A stretch of 25,152 nt of DNA, from contig LWCA01000500.1 of assembly GCA_001642005.1 (NCBI GenBank), positions 1 through 25,152 of the forward strand. Reading direction: 5' to 3'. Every line of letters starts with the position of its first letter. Positions within the stretch are counted from its first letter, which is position 1. Source of the DNA: Intoshia linei. Its lineage: Eukaryota; Orthonectida; Rhopaluridae. Shown here piece by piece: positions 10,677 through 20,757 of this stretch. Made by a program: the position numbers and the translations under genes. Under the pieces are notes generated by a model, which made no database searches, had not been told where the DNA came from, and worked only from the letters and a program-made list of their open reading frames with translations.

Positions 10677-11356
10677 AAAATTAAGACGTCCGCTCTCGAC
10701 AGAGCCAACTGCTTTTTAATTTAAAATAGATATGAATTCATTAAATTATCATTCCTTTGCTTTTTTAAAAAATTTATAAACCGGACAAAGTTTTACGTTA
10801 ATTTTTACTTCGTTTTGGGTGTAAGAGTCTCGTGGGTTAAATATGATGTTCTATATGAGTAAAAGTGATTGAAGTATCCGTAAAGATTATATCACTGGCC
10901 CGAATACTATGTTTCCTAAGCCGGTTAATATAAATTGTACAATGTACATTTATATTTTATGTAATAATATATTTATAAATGTAAGATATAAGAATAAGGC
11001 AATATAATTGCTAAATTGAATAGGGAATTCAGTACATCTTAACATCTATAGGTGACATTGACGCAATCAGATTTTCAATAATAATTACACACTAAAATAA
11101 CCTTAATTAAAAAAATACGATATTATTAAAATGTGTAAAATTTTATTATATAAACTTATCTGAAAATTCTTTGACTAGCTGATAAAATTAAGGATAATTT
11201 AGTATTAGTTCTATATAATTCCCAATCCAATTTGTCACAGTATTCGTCAAAGGAAAGTGATCTCATTCTTAACCTTACCTTTAGCATTATTTAAATAGTC
11301 TACAGGATTTGTAGTTTTATTTATTTAACATTCACTTTATATTTTGAAACAAGAAA

Positions 11357-13607
11357 ATGGTGAGTTTTTAATATATTTCTTTTAAATATAAGGTATTATA
11401 TATATTTTAGAAACTCGGTTCAGACGAAATGGAAGGTAATATATTTGCTTTGGCATACTTGAAATTTATATATTGATCGAAGAATTATTTTTTGCCACTT
11501 GATGCTGATGACAGGCATTTCGATCATTTATAGTTGAATGAAACAGGTGACCCCTTATATTGAGTAATACATTATGTGCGACCACAGTCCGCATTCGACG
11601 CATGAAAAATTTTTTTTGTCAATAAAATTTAAGATCTGAGAAGATGTTGGGATCACATCAATCTAAGATTTTTGATTAAAACTATTTCGAGAACCCATTA
11701 AAATAAGATTTTAACGTTTTATTAACTATTGTATAATTAGTATCCACAGAAAATGCCACAATGTTTACAAATTTACAAAAAAATCGCCACTTAGCCATGA
11801 TTACATAATTGTAAATATTCAATTAATTTTATTGTTAATGATATATTTTCTTGGATTCTGTTGACATTTTTAATATTCTATCTTTGCGATTTTAAAAATG
11901 TGCATTCTGCAGTAATAATAAAAAATGTACAGTTTACACGGTTCTAATTAGTCATCATGTCAAATCCATTACATTATATAGATTAAACCAAATTGTTTTT
12001 AATTAGTACATTGCACTTTCAAATACAGAGTAGTTATTTACATAGCATTCAAATTCAAATTTGTATATTAAATATTGAAATTAATAAAAATATCTTACAA
12101 TAAAAATTTTGAAATTTTTTCTTATCTTGGCACCCACATATTCACCAAGAAATTAAAAACAGGTAATAGTTGAACGATACAAAAAATATTTATTTAAAAA
12201 TATATCATACTAATATCTTCTGTCTCCCATGTAGTTTCTTCAGTGATCATCTATTTTGTAAATATAATATATTAGGCGTACAGTGTACGCCGTACACTCA
12301 CAAATCACAAATTACAATGAACGCATTATCCTATAAAACTTGTTTGATATGTAATGGTTATACAATATACTGTAATGTAACATTTTATATCAAATAATTT
12401 ACATACTAATTACACAGTTCATTTAATATGAAGACCAAAATCGAATAAATTTTTAAACATTAATGAATATAAGGTAATATAATGAATATATTGTAATACA
12501 TTGATTATATAAATCCATGCATTACCATTATAATGGCGTCATTATATTTATTTATAATTATTTTTCAGTCATCTACATAAGATTACAATATAATTAACTA
12601 AATCATTTCAATAAATGTGACAGTTAAACTCCGTGACTTGGTAATTATTTTTTATATGTATTTAAATTAGAAATGGTATCTGCCTTTCAAACGTTTGATA
12701 CTAATGGAGATGGGAGTATATCAATGGCGGAATTTAAAAATCTTCTTGAATGTATGAAAGAAGAATGTTCTGAAGACGTACAGGAAATGTTTAATGTGTT
12801 TGATAAGGATGGTATAATATGTTATTTTATATTATTGTTTATTACACAAATCAAGGTGATGGGTAGAGATGGAATGTACATGTTATTTAGCCACAAATTG
12901 AAAATTTATCATTAAATCATTCTTAAATTTTTTTCTACTTTATAATTAATCCATATGAACTTTTAACACTTTAATAACCCCTGCGAAGCGCTGCCCCAAA
13001 CCGGAGTCGGACTGTATATAATTTAAAATTTTGCTCAATTTGTAGTGGTCACTTTTGAGCTTTTTATTTTGCTGTGTTTATTTAATCCTGACGTGAATAA
13101 TAATTGGACTAAGGAAATTTTGTATTACACTTTAAAATTATATTTGTTAAATTCAACCCACTCGCATCGGCATTTTTGCAGAACCCCATTCTATATTATC
13201 TTATTTGACATGAAAGTACATCAATGTGGACGAATCGCCCATGATTCTTGAATACGTGTGATACCCTAATTCGATTAAACGTTAATATATTATTTAGGAG
13301 ACGGAGAAATTACATTGGATGAATTTGTTACTATTATTAAAATGTTTAGTAGTCAATCGTTTAATTATTCTGCTTGCCTAGACACATTCAATCACTACGA
13401 TAAAGACAAAAACGGGTTCATTACTAAAGAAGAACTCACTGAAGCAGTTAGAAAGATGGATATGAATGTCACTGATGCTGAAATTAATAAAATTATGAGA
13501 ATTGCTGATGAAAATGGGGATGGGTTAATAAGCTTCAACGGTAAATTATAAGTCATTTTTGTAATTATATTTGAATTTTAGAATTTATTGAAATAATGAA
13601 TAAATAG
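11357..13607 (+). CDS. Calmodulin-like four-EF-hand calcium-binding protein
   Basis: Calcium sensor of the calmodulin/troponin C superfamily, probably cytosolic. Exons 11357-11359 (the ATG alone), 11411-11435, 12671-12811, 13298-13540 and 13582-13607 join in phase to give 145 residues (calmodulin 149). Four 12-residue loops at residues 19-30 (DTNGDGSISMAE), 54-65 (DKDGDGEITLDE), 91-102 (DKDKNGFITKEE) and 127-138 (DENGDGLISFNE) all keep Asp at 1 and Glu at 12, so all four should bind calcium. There is no signal peptide or membrane segment. An intron directly after the start codon is a known feature of animal calmodulin genes. The N-terminus and linkers differ enough that this is a calmodulin-like paralogue, not calmodulin itself; its targets are unknown. 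It is convergent with the beta-adaptin gene. Confidence 0.93.
11436..12670 (+). other. Large intron 2 of the EF-hand gene
   Basis: 1235-bp intron. Nothing coding continues the EF-hand frame here. A perfect 17-bp palindrome (8-bp arms GGCGTACA/TGTACGCC around one G) is at 12275-12291. The remainder is AT-rich sequence without recognisable elements. Confidence 0.65.
12812..13297 (+). other. Intron 3 of the EF-hand gene with a GC-richer patch
   Basis: This 486-bp intron interrupts the second EF-hand loop after its fourth residue. Around 12977-13012 it carries a patch (CCCTGCGAAGCGCTGCCCC and onwards) far richer in G+C than its surroundings. It may be a fragment of an inserted element; I cannot identify it, and it does not fold into an obvious tRNA. 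Confidence 0.5.
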
Positions 13608-13717
13608 AAAAAAAAATTAATGTATTCAATCTTACAGAAATAAATCGTTAGTTGTATTAACGTAATTAATAATTGGATGATTAATTAAATGATATCATTA
13701 TTTAGAACTGATTTTTT
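13582..13717. repeat. Duplicated convergent-gene junction, copy A
   Basis: The EF-hand terminal exon and its downstream flank match 14795-14938 collinearly (offset about 1212 bp, one single-base gap in the core). The plus strand encodes the functional EF-hand tail (FIEIMNK then stop). The minus strand of the flank, ending at a stop at 13634-13632, encodes IINYVNTTNDLFL, matching the beta-adaptin C-terminus [13 protein letters not shown]. Copy A therefore holds the working end of one gene and a relic, or alternative, end of the other. Confidence 0.85.
13639..13644 (+). terminator. Poly(A) signal of the EF-hand gene
   Basis: AATAAA 32 bases after the EF-hand stop. Another AATAAA overlaps the stop codon itself (13600-13605). 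The 13639 signal lies inside the duplicated junction and also overlaps the relic of the beta-adaptin tail on the opposite strand. Confidence 0.5.
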
Positions 13718-13970
13718 TCGCGTTTTAAATATATTGTATACATGAAAGCTTTGTTGTATGCGATTATTATTTTTGTAAATTTACATCAAAATCAATGATT
13801 CAATTATCATTAAATATAGTAATATTATTTCGTCGCAATATAAACTATTTTTATATTTTTCCACCAAAGCATAAGCATAATCCATTTTACAAATGTTAAT
13901 TGAAACCTAAAATAATAACCTGTGAATTAACTTTTTAATTAGGTAAAGTGAATTGTTCTTACATTTATAT

Positions 13971-14044
13971 CAGTGGTTCTCAACAGAGGAATTCCCCTAA
14001 GGGGGAATTTTACTATTAAAATGGAATATGTTGAAGAACCAATA
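13971..14044. mobile_element. Tiny hAT-like terminal-repeat remnant
   Basis: Begins CAGTGGTTCTCAAC, the widespread hAT-type terminus, followed by a perfect hairpin (AATTCCCC TAAG GGGGAATT, 13990-14009). An approximate inverse terminus, GTTGAAGAACC, lies at 14030-14040. It is too short to encode anything. The right end is imperfect and no 8-bp target duplication is clear, so this may be one terminus only. Confidence 0.5.
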
Positions 14045-14249
14045 ACAAAATTTTGGTAAAAGATGTGTAATTCGTATTCTAAACTGGGTCAAAAAGCTAT
14101 TAGAATTTAGTTATTTATAGTACCAACGAACATGTACTTGTGTGAATGTTAATTTTTTACTCTTTTAAACATGAAAAAAGAAGCAGATTAAATGTTGAAG
14201 ACGATTGTGCACTTTCTAAAAAATATAATAGCTTAAGATAATAAAATCA

Positions 14250-14423
14250 AAATCTCATTTAACGAATATTTCATTTAACGAACGTCGAAATTTTATTTTC
14301 TATATAAATGCCTAAATATTTGGTATTTAACAAATTTCTGATTAACGAACGCGTAAATTCAATAGTTAACGGAATTTTTGGTTTGTCAAAATTTTGAAAT
14401 TCCGTTAAATAGGACTTAGATTG
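14250..14423. mobile_element. Short inverted-repeat element with TTTAACG termini
   Basis: Left end AATCTCATTTAACGAAT and right end ATTCCGTTAAATAGGACTTA form imperfect inverted repeats about 170 bp apart, with further TTAACGAACG motifs inside. Such TTTAACGAA-rich ends resemble pogo/Tigger-type MITEs. There is no coding capacity; the family assignment is tentative. Confidence 0.45.
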
Positions 14424-14767
14424 TATAACAAAAAGTAGAACGATATAAACCATTTTATTAGAAATAGACGTGTTTGTTCAATTTAATTTATTAATAGTAT
14501 TTATAAATTTAAATATTTAACAGGCGGTTAATTTACTTTGAATGAGTTTCTACGTCTTTTTTAGATTTTAAGTGATTAATCATTTAATTATCAGGAGTGT
14601 TTCGAGTCGCTAAATTTGTAAAATAAATAAAATCGATACACAACCAAATACGAATGTACGTCAAATTTTTTAAGAAAAACAATTACGATTTGACCGATAA
14701 ATGATGAAATTTTCTGATAAAACTGAACACTGCTTAGAATACTTCACTGCCAAATTAAATAAAATCC

Positions 14768-14940
14768 ATTTCGGTAAATAACTGTAAATTTAAGAATTTA
14801 ATGTAATAATGAATAAATAGAACAAAAATAAGAGTATGCAATCTTAAAAAAATAAATCGTTAGTTGTGTTTAAAGAATTAATAATCGAGATTAAAGAAGT
14901 ATGTATAACTTTATGATTATCTGGAACAGAAGATTTTATA
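14768..14940. repeat. Duplicated convergent-gene junction, copy B
   Basis: Matches copy A (13582-13717). On the minus strand it carries the working last exon of the beta-adaptin gene (stop at 14846-14844). On the plus strand, after an AG at 14793-14794, it keeps an open FNVIMNK plus stop, equivalent to the EF-hand tail FIEIMNK. A donor-like CGGTAAATA at 14771-14779 sits where the preceding EF-hand exon would end, but the rest of that exon is not recognisable. Confidence 0.82.
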
Positions 14941-17900
14941 CACATCTAGAATAAATTTAATCAGTATAATTAGTAATTATAATTACCTGTGCATCTTTAG
15001 ATAGAGTTAATTCAATCAAATACACAATCTCCTGTATTTTTAGCGAATAATAAGTTTTGGTAAGATTGTCTATAGTTTTTGCGGCAATCATAAAGACATT
15101 GTTTATTTTAAACACTTCTGTAATTTTATCTAAAAAAGGCATAAATACAGATTAACAACAAAATAAACCAATTTCAACATTTGGTACATCGTAATAATTT
15201 TCATTAAACGAGGGTAGATCCTTCCACAGAGTCAAAAAATCAAATTTAGACATTTCAACGTGAGAAGTAAATAAACAATGAACTGAAATATTGGATGTAA
15301 AATAATAAATTTTCCCAACATTATTTTTCACTGCAATCTAAACAATGAAAAATGCATAAATAAAGTACATACTTGTAACAAATCAATCGGGTCGACTTTT
15401 AATTTCTGAGTTGTAATAGAATCTGAAAGTTTTAAAAATAATACAGATTCACTGTTTGGAGAAATTTCAATACTAATTTGTTTTTCTGGACTTAAACCGA
15501 ATCTAAAAATAAAAAATAGCATTTCACACAATGATTTAAATTAAATTAAATTGTAATTTAAAAATACGTGTTTTTGTTAAATTGAATGGCAAAACTATTT
15601 AGCGGTGATGAAGTTTGGTTTTTTATAATTAGCTTCATAGTGGGTTCACTATTATGAATAAGATAACTGGCATGTATAGACATTGAATCACCCTTGATAG
15701 AATCCAAAATTTCCTTTTCAAAGTATTAATACATTTAAAAAAATTCATACCACAGATTCCGATTCAAATGCATTTTGTTTACTTTGATTCGTTTGTGCAT
15801 TATCGGTCTTTAAATCTGAAAATAGATCCAACAAATCGTCCTAATTTAAAATCAAATAATCTTCAAAATTTTATTCTCGTACATACGGCGTTGCAACCTT
15901 TTTACCCAAAGAAAGTGGTTTTTAAAGCAAGAAAAAATATTTTTGAGTTTAGATTTTCAATTTTTTAAACACTCAATCAAAATGACGGCCCAATTCACAA
16001 AAATTTCATAGGGCAGTAGGTTATGCTCTACCGCGCACAAATTAACATAAAGTATTAATCAATTACAATTTTATTATTTTCAATTTTTTCAGTTGAAGAT
16101 GAATTTTTTTCTTCAGATTTTAACCAATCAGATACAACATTAACAGAGTCGTCATTAAATCCAAGCAAATCGATTTCAGGTTCCTGAATTACTGTGGGTT
16201 TTTCGTTGGTTGTTTTCAAAGGTTCATCAATTGTCGTAGTCTTCGACGCTGTTAATTTTTCTACTGAAGCATCAATAAAGGACCTTGGAGATTTATACAA
16301 AATGGAAGCAAGGGAAGACAAATCATCTATCAATTCATCTAATAAGGTCTTATCAAGGATATCAACTTCAGCAGATATTAAAGGTCTCTCTGCCAAAATA
16401 ACATCTCTGGCAGCGTTTGCATCCGTAGACAAAAGTCGCCAATAAATGTAACCTCGATCACGCAAATCTGCATTATCAGTTTCTTGAGTAGCCAAATGTA
16501 AAATCTGTTGAACCAATTCTTGATTTTCTTGGGGTATTCTTAGAAAAAGTTTAACACACGCCGTCAAAATTTGTAACTGGACCTGAGTAGTCTCATCCTT
16601 AAAACTACTAACAAAAACCTCCAACAATTCTCCAACATTGTCAATTCTATGTGCATATTCACCCAATATCCATATCAAAGAAGCTCTAGCTTCAGGTTCA
16701 TCTAAAGAATTTAAATTATCGCAGAGAATAGCAATAATATTTTCATATTTATTAGGATAACGTCGAAAAATATCCTTAATGACAATTATAGCTTCTTGAG
16801 TAACATAATTAACTTTAGTAAGTATCAATTGCTGTAAAGTAGCTACACACTGATCGGCAGTTTTTTCAACTTTAATAGCGCACAAGCCTATGGACCTCAC
16901 AGCTTTTCTAACGAAATCAACGTCAATTTCCGATGCATATTGTTTCAATTCTTCCAAAACGTTTGAAATATTCGAAGCATTTGTAAGGCGAATCATTATA
17001 TCTAGTTTCTCTAGTTTTATGTAAATAGGGTCGTTATATTTAACATAAAATACTCGCATTTCATTTTCCAAAATTGAAGGTATTTTTTGAACAATTATAT
17101 TAATATTTCTCAATACACAGAATTGTATTTCGGGTTCACTTGATAAAAGTGTTATCAATGGAGGTGCCAATTTCTTGTACATACTGCTGACAAATTGACC
17201 CCCTGCAGGGTACAATGTGAGGGCTTTCATAATAACTTTAACAGACGAACACACTATAGCAGAATTTGCATGTGACAATCTAGCACTAATCCTTTCACAC
17301 AACCCCTTTGCTTCAACAGCGTTTTGGACTCTGTATTTCGATATTGCATCAATGATAAATATTTGTCCCCATTCTGAACATTCGTGTAAAGTTGTCAGTA
17401 ACTTGTTGACCATTTTAAAATCAATTTTAAACATGTCTCGAGCTTTCTGGCTGGTCATGCAAATTTCATTCATGGATGCTACAGCATTAGATATTACCAT
17501 TGGATTAGAATCGCTTATTAGCTCATATAATAATTCTAAAAAGCCGTGATTTTCTACTAAATCAGCTTTTATAGAATATAATTTAGCTACGCATATTGCT
17601 GCAGTTTTTCTAACATAAGGGTCAGAATCACTGAGACAATTCCTCAAAGGATCACATAAATATTCTGTTATTCGGTTTACTCTAATACATCCCATCGTTC
17701 TAACAGCCAATGCACGAATAAAGGGGTTTGGATCATCGCAGTCCTAAATAAAATTAAAAATTTATTATATTAACAAAAAATAAATACCTTCGTGAAAGTA
17801 TTCACAGCCATAATTGCCAAATCAGGTTGTGCTTTAGCATAATTCATCAAATAAAGGTAAACTAGTTTTTTAAGTTCCAATACATCAGATTGCATACAAT

Positions 17901-20298
17901 TTACGACATTGGGAAATAATACACTATATTAAAATTATTTACAAAACATACATAATCATTCTCACATAATTTCATAATTTCGATGCCTCAGAAATTAAAA
18001 ATAAGCTTCTAATAATTTCACCAAAACGATGGGAATGTCATATATCTCTTGCCATCTTTTTGCAGGGTTGGACAAGACACTTTAAATTTGACATACAAAA
18101 TAATCATAATATTCAAAAATTTAATTATTTTAAATGCTCAGTTATTGTAAAAAATAAGGCTCCATTTTACAAAAATTTCGTCGAGGTTATAAAGAGGGAT
18201 CTCGGTATTGTAGGCTCAGCTATACAAAGCAAATTTTGCATAAGCGTAACAGACTTCAATGTAAAAATATAATTTAGGGATAGATCTAGTAACAAAATTT
18301 AATTTCTTTCTCTGAGTTATCAACCCTCGACATGGCTGATAATAAAATAATAAACCATTTTTCTCAATGTTCAATAAGTAGAAAATATTTTATAAATAAA
18401 TATATACAAATTATTTTATAAAAAAAAGGTTTATTTTAATTTTCACAACAATTGGACAACCTACCCAGTCGAACCTGATGTTAGTTCTAAAATTTTGTTT
18501 TGTAACAATCACCTGTTGGGTTATACAAATAAAATGTGATCCAATTTTTACTACCTCATTTCAGATCTAAAACTACCGTACCCAGATCCCTCTTTGGTCT
18601 ACGCATCGGTTCTTAACCTGGGTGTTGGCACCCAGGGGTGTAATATGGGATCGTGGTAACTATATGAAATTACGCACCGTTAGTTAAATATTTATTAGGG
18701 AGTCACTAATAGGGACCTATTTTTTTATTTTGGGCCTGAACAAAATTGGCTCAGCTTGGCCCCATTCGAACACCCTTAGTTTTTTTTATTTAAAATCATA
18801 TTTTTATATACAAATTATATCATTATCTCAACAAATAAATCACATAAGGCAGGGAAAAGACTAAGAATGTTCATTTAAAAAATTAACAGTCCTAAAATTT
18901 AAAATCACCCAATTTCTAATATAATTTTCACAAATTGGGTCTTTCAGGAACAAAAATACAATTCCCCTTTTTTTAAATATAAAATCAAAATCAAACCTAA
19001 AATTTTAAAAATCATAAATTCTAGAATGTGTTTTAAAATCATATATATTGTAGTAAATCTCAGCATTAGAAACTTGCAGTTTTATGGTCAAACCCCAAAT
19101 TACCCTTTTTTTAAAAATAAAATTTACCCTAAAATTATAACAAACATAAATTCTAGAACGTTTTTAAAAAGGATATATATTGTCGTAAATCTCAGCCTGT
19201 GACTCATAGCTTCATGGTCAAACCCCAAATTACCTTCTTTTTTTAATATTCAAAAAAAGTCCTAAAATTTAATAAAACATAAATTCTAGGTTTATGTTTA
19301 AAATCACACGCATTATCATAAAGCGAAACTTCAAAAAAGGCAATTTTCACAATTAAAACCCCAAATTACCTTATTTATAAAAAATAAAAATTTTCCTAGA
19401 ATTTAAAAAAAACAGCTGTTACAGATATCTAGTTAATATACACAAAACAATTCAATCTCACAGAGACGCCTTTACGGTCAAAAACCCATTTTGGTAATCA
19501 TTTTTTTTAGTTCTTAACTATTTTATTAAAACAAAAAATATTCAATTTTTAGTCGAGAATATAAAAAAAAATTATTCTGATACAGCTTATTCCAGTTGAT
19601 CTAGATACAAAATTTTAACCTCAGAAATCTATGAATTCCCGGTTTAAAACTTTTAATATATTATCAACCAATATTTATCATATTTTGAATTTAAAAATAA
19701 GTGGAAAAAACTGATATTTCTTAGTTTTAGCTAATTATGAAAGGCCCTCGGGCTGCTGCCAGTTTAGTAATATTGTTTTAAGATATTTTAAAATAATTGT
19801 TTCATTTGTGAGGGGCGTAGATGATAAAATTAAATGTTTTTAATTTATTGGTAACCCAGTTCCATCTTGGCATGACACTGATTCACTGGTACCTTTGAAA
19901 AGGATAATGTTAAGATCAATATTACTAATATTAATAACTAACTTATAAATTCCTCATAATAAAAAACGTAAAATAAAAACTTGCAAAATTGCAATAAAAA
20001 TTGCACAACAAAAAAATTTGTCCAAACGGTTATATAGTGTGAAAAAGTTGTTGGTAATGACTATTTTTAAAACTAGTTTCAAATGAGATTAATTAATTAA
20101 TGAATTGAAATTTAAATACCTAACGTCCTTTCCTGTAGTCATATTAGCAATGACTTTTTTTATAGCCTCTTTACGTTTTTCCTTTTTATCTGATGCTAGA
20201 TCGCCCTTCAAATCATGAATTTCACCTTAAATTCAATATTCAACCAATAAAATTAATTTACCTTTTTTAGTTGTACTAAAATATTTTCCATCAGACAT
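14844..20298 (-). CDS. AP-1-2beta: AP-1/AP-2 complex subunit beta (beta-adaptin), 10 exons
   Basis: Large subunit of clathrin adaptors at the trans-Golgi (AP-1) and plasma membrane (AP-2); many invertebrates have one beta gene serving both. Minus-strand exons: 20298-20262, 20225-20120, 17923-17788, 17743-16067, 15840-15751, 15713-15568, 15502-15373, 15337-15169, 15129-14987, 14945-14844. All are GT/AG and in phase, giving about 911 residues (family about 920-950). The start is fixed by [15 protein letters not shown]. The armadillo-like trunk runs to about residue 590 ([33 protein letters not shown]). A short Asn/Ser/Lys-rich hinge contains DDLLDLF, similar to a clathrin box. The ear starts near residue 683 ([29 protein letters not shown]). 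Intron 3 is 2.2 kb and carries repeats; the others are about 36-330 bp. The gene is divergent from Rad9 and convergent with the EF-hand gene. Confidence 0.95.
18060..18272 (+). other. Unexplained open frame inside beta-adaptin intron 3
   Basis: A plus-strand frame, open from about 18003 and running to a TAA at 18270-18272, follows a TTTTTGCAG acceptor-like site at 18058-18065. Its inferred peptide (about 70 residues, for example [15 protein letters not shown]) matches no family I recognise. It is basic, with no signal peptide or repeats, and no neighbouring exon could be linked to it. It could be chance, or part of an old insertion or nested gene. Confidence 0.25.
18603..18645. mobile_element. 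hAT-like terminus with hairpin in beta-adaptin intron 3
   Basis: CATCGGTTCTTAACCTGGG resembles hAT-type termini (CAG.GGTTCTTAACCTGGG). It runs directly into a perfect 8-bp stem, CCTGGGTG (18617-18624) with CACCCAGG (18629-18636), closed by TTGG. The other end of the element was not found. Confidence 0.5.
18900..19650 (-). repeat. Dispersed ~130-bp-period repeat, copy 3 (minus orientation)
   Basis: The longest array: about five degenerate monomers marked by GGTCAAACCCCAAATTACC-like sequence at about 18955, 19086, 19216, 19351 and 19476 (spacing about 127-136 bp). Each is preceded by AAATCTCA or an equivalent and by CATAAATTCTAG. The orientation is opposite to the copies at 6.2-7.6 kb. The array makes up about a third of beta-adaptin intron 3 (17924-20119). 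The remaining intron DNA holds the hAT-like terminus and unclassified AT-rich sequence. Confidence 0.8.
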
Positions 20299-20757
20299 TT
20301 ATTTCAAAAAACAAATATTACTTTATATTAATCTATAAATTCGTTATCAAGGAAAACGCAAAGTTTATTTAAAAATCAATACAAATTTTTGAAATAAATT
20401 GTACTATATGACTACAATATTTTCGACATTATCATTGTAACAATTTGGAGATTATAAAATTGAGAAATTACAATAAAACTAAAAATGATTATGTTGCTTC
20501 AAACCATTTTATTTCGTGAATTAAGTTTGGATTTTATTTAATTTTTTAATTCAGAATCATACATATGTACTTTAAATAATTAATTTACATGTTTAAATTC
20601 CTTAAGTTGAATTCATTCATCAATATAAAAATAAATTTATAAACTTTTGTTTTTGTAAAAATTGCTAATTAATTTTAAAATAAACAAAGTTTATACTATA
20701 TAGGCGGTAAATTTTGACAGGAATAGGGAAATTTAAATTTATGAAAAATTTACATTC
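20299..20757. promoter_or_regulatory. Divergent promoter region between beta-adaptin and Rad9
   Basis: 459 bp separate the two start codons, which face away from each other, so both promoters must lie here or overlap the first exons. The sequence is AT-rich with many TATA-like words, so no individual core element can be claimed. No other gene is visible. Confidence 0.5.

Larger units (their letters stand above)
10175..11356. other. Intergenic region between sec15 and the EF-hand gene
   Basis: No reading frame or RNA gene is supported. The sec15 poly(A) signal lies at the left edge. A diverged copy of the 1.7-kb repeat is at 10591-10676, and a diverged copy of the 2.76-kb hAT-like block (AAGTTTGGGAATCAC) ends near 10561. 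The right edge must carry the promoter of the EF-hand gene; nothing diagnostic is visible in the AT-rich sequence. Confidence 0.6.

Noticed and set aside
12170-12397. 75-codon plus-strand frame in EF-hand intron 2
   Set aside because: It does not continue the EF-hand frame, starts at a weak codon and shows no recognisable features; likely chance in an intron.
15768-15968. Plus-strand open frame of 66 codons
   Set aside because: It covers the beta-adaptin hinge exon (15840-15751) and its intron on the opposite strand; the minus-strand exon fits in phase and in family context.
16194-17549. Plus-strand open frames of 83 and 110 codons within the large beta-adaptin exon
   Set aside because: They lie antisense to a strongly conserved coding exon and their translations have no family features; they are shadows of the real frame.
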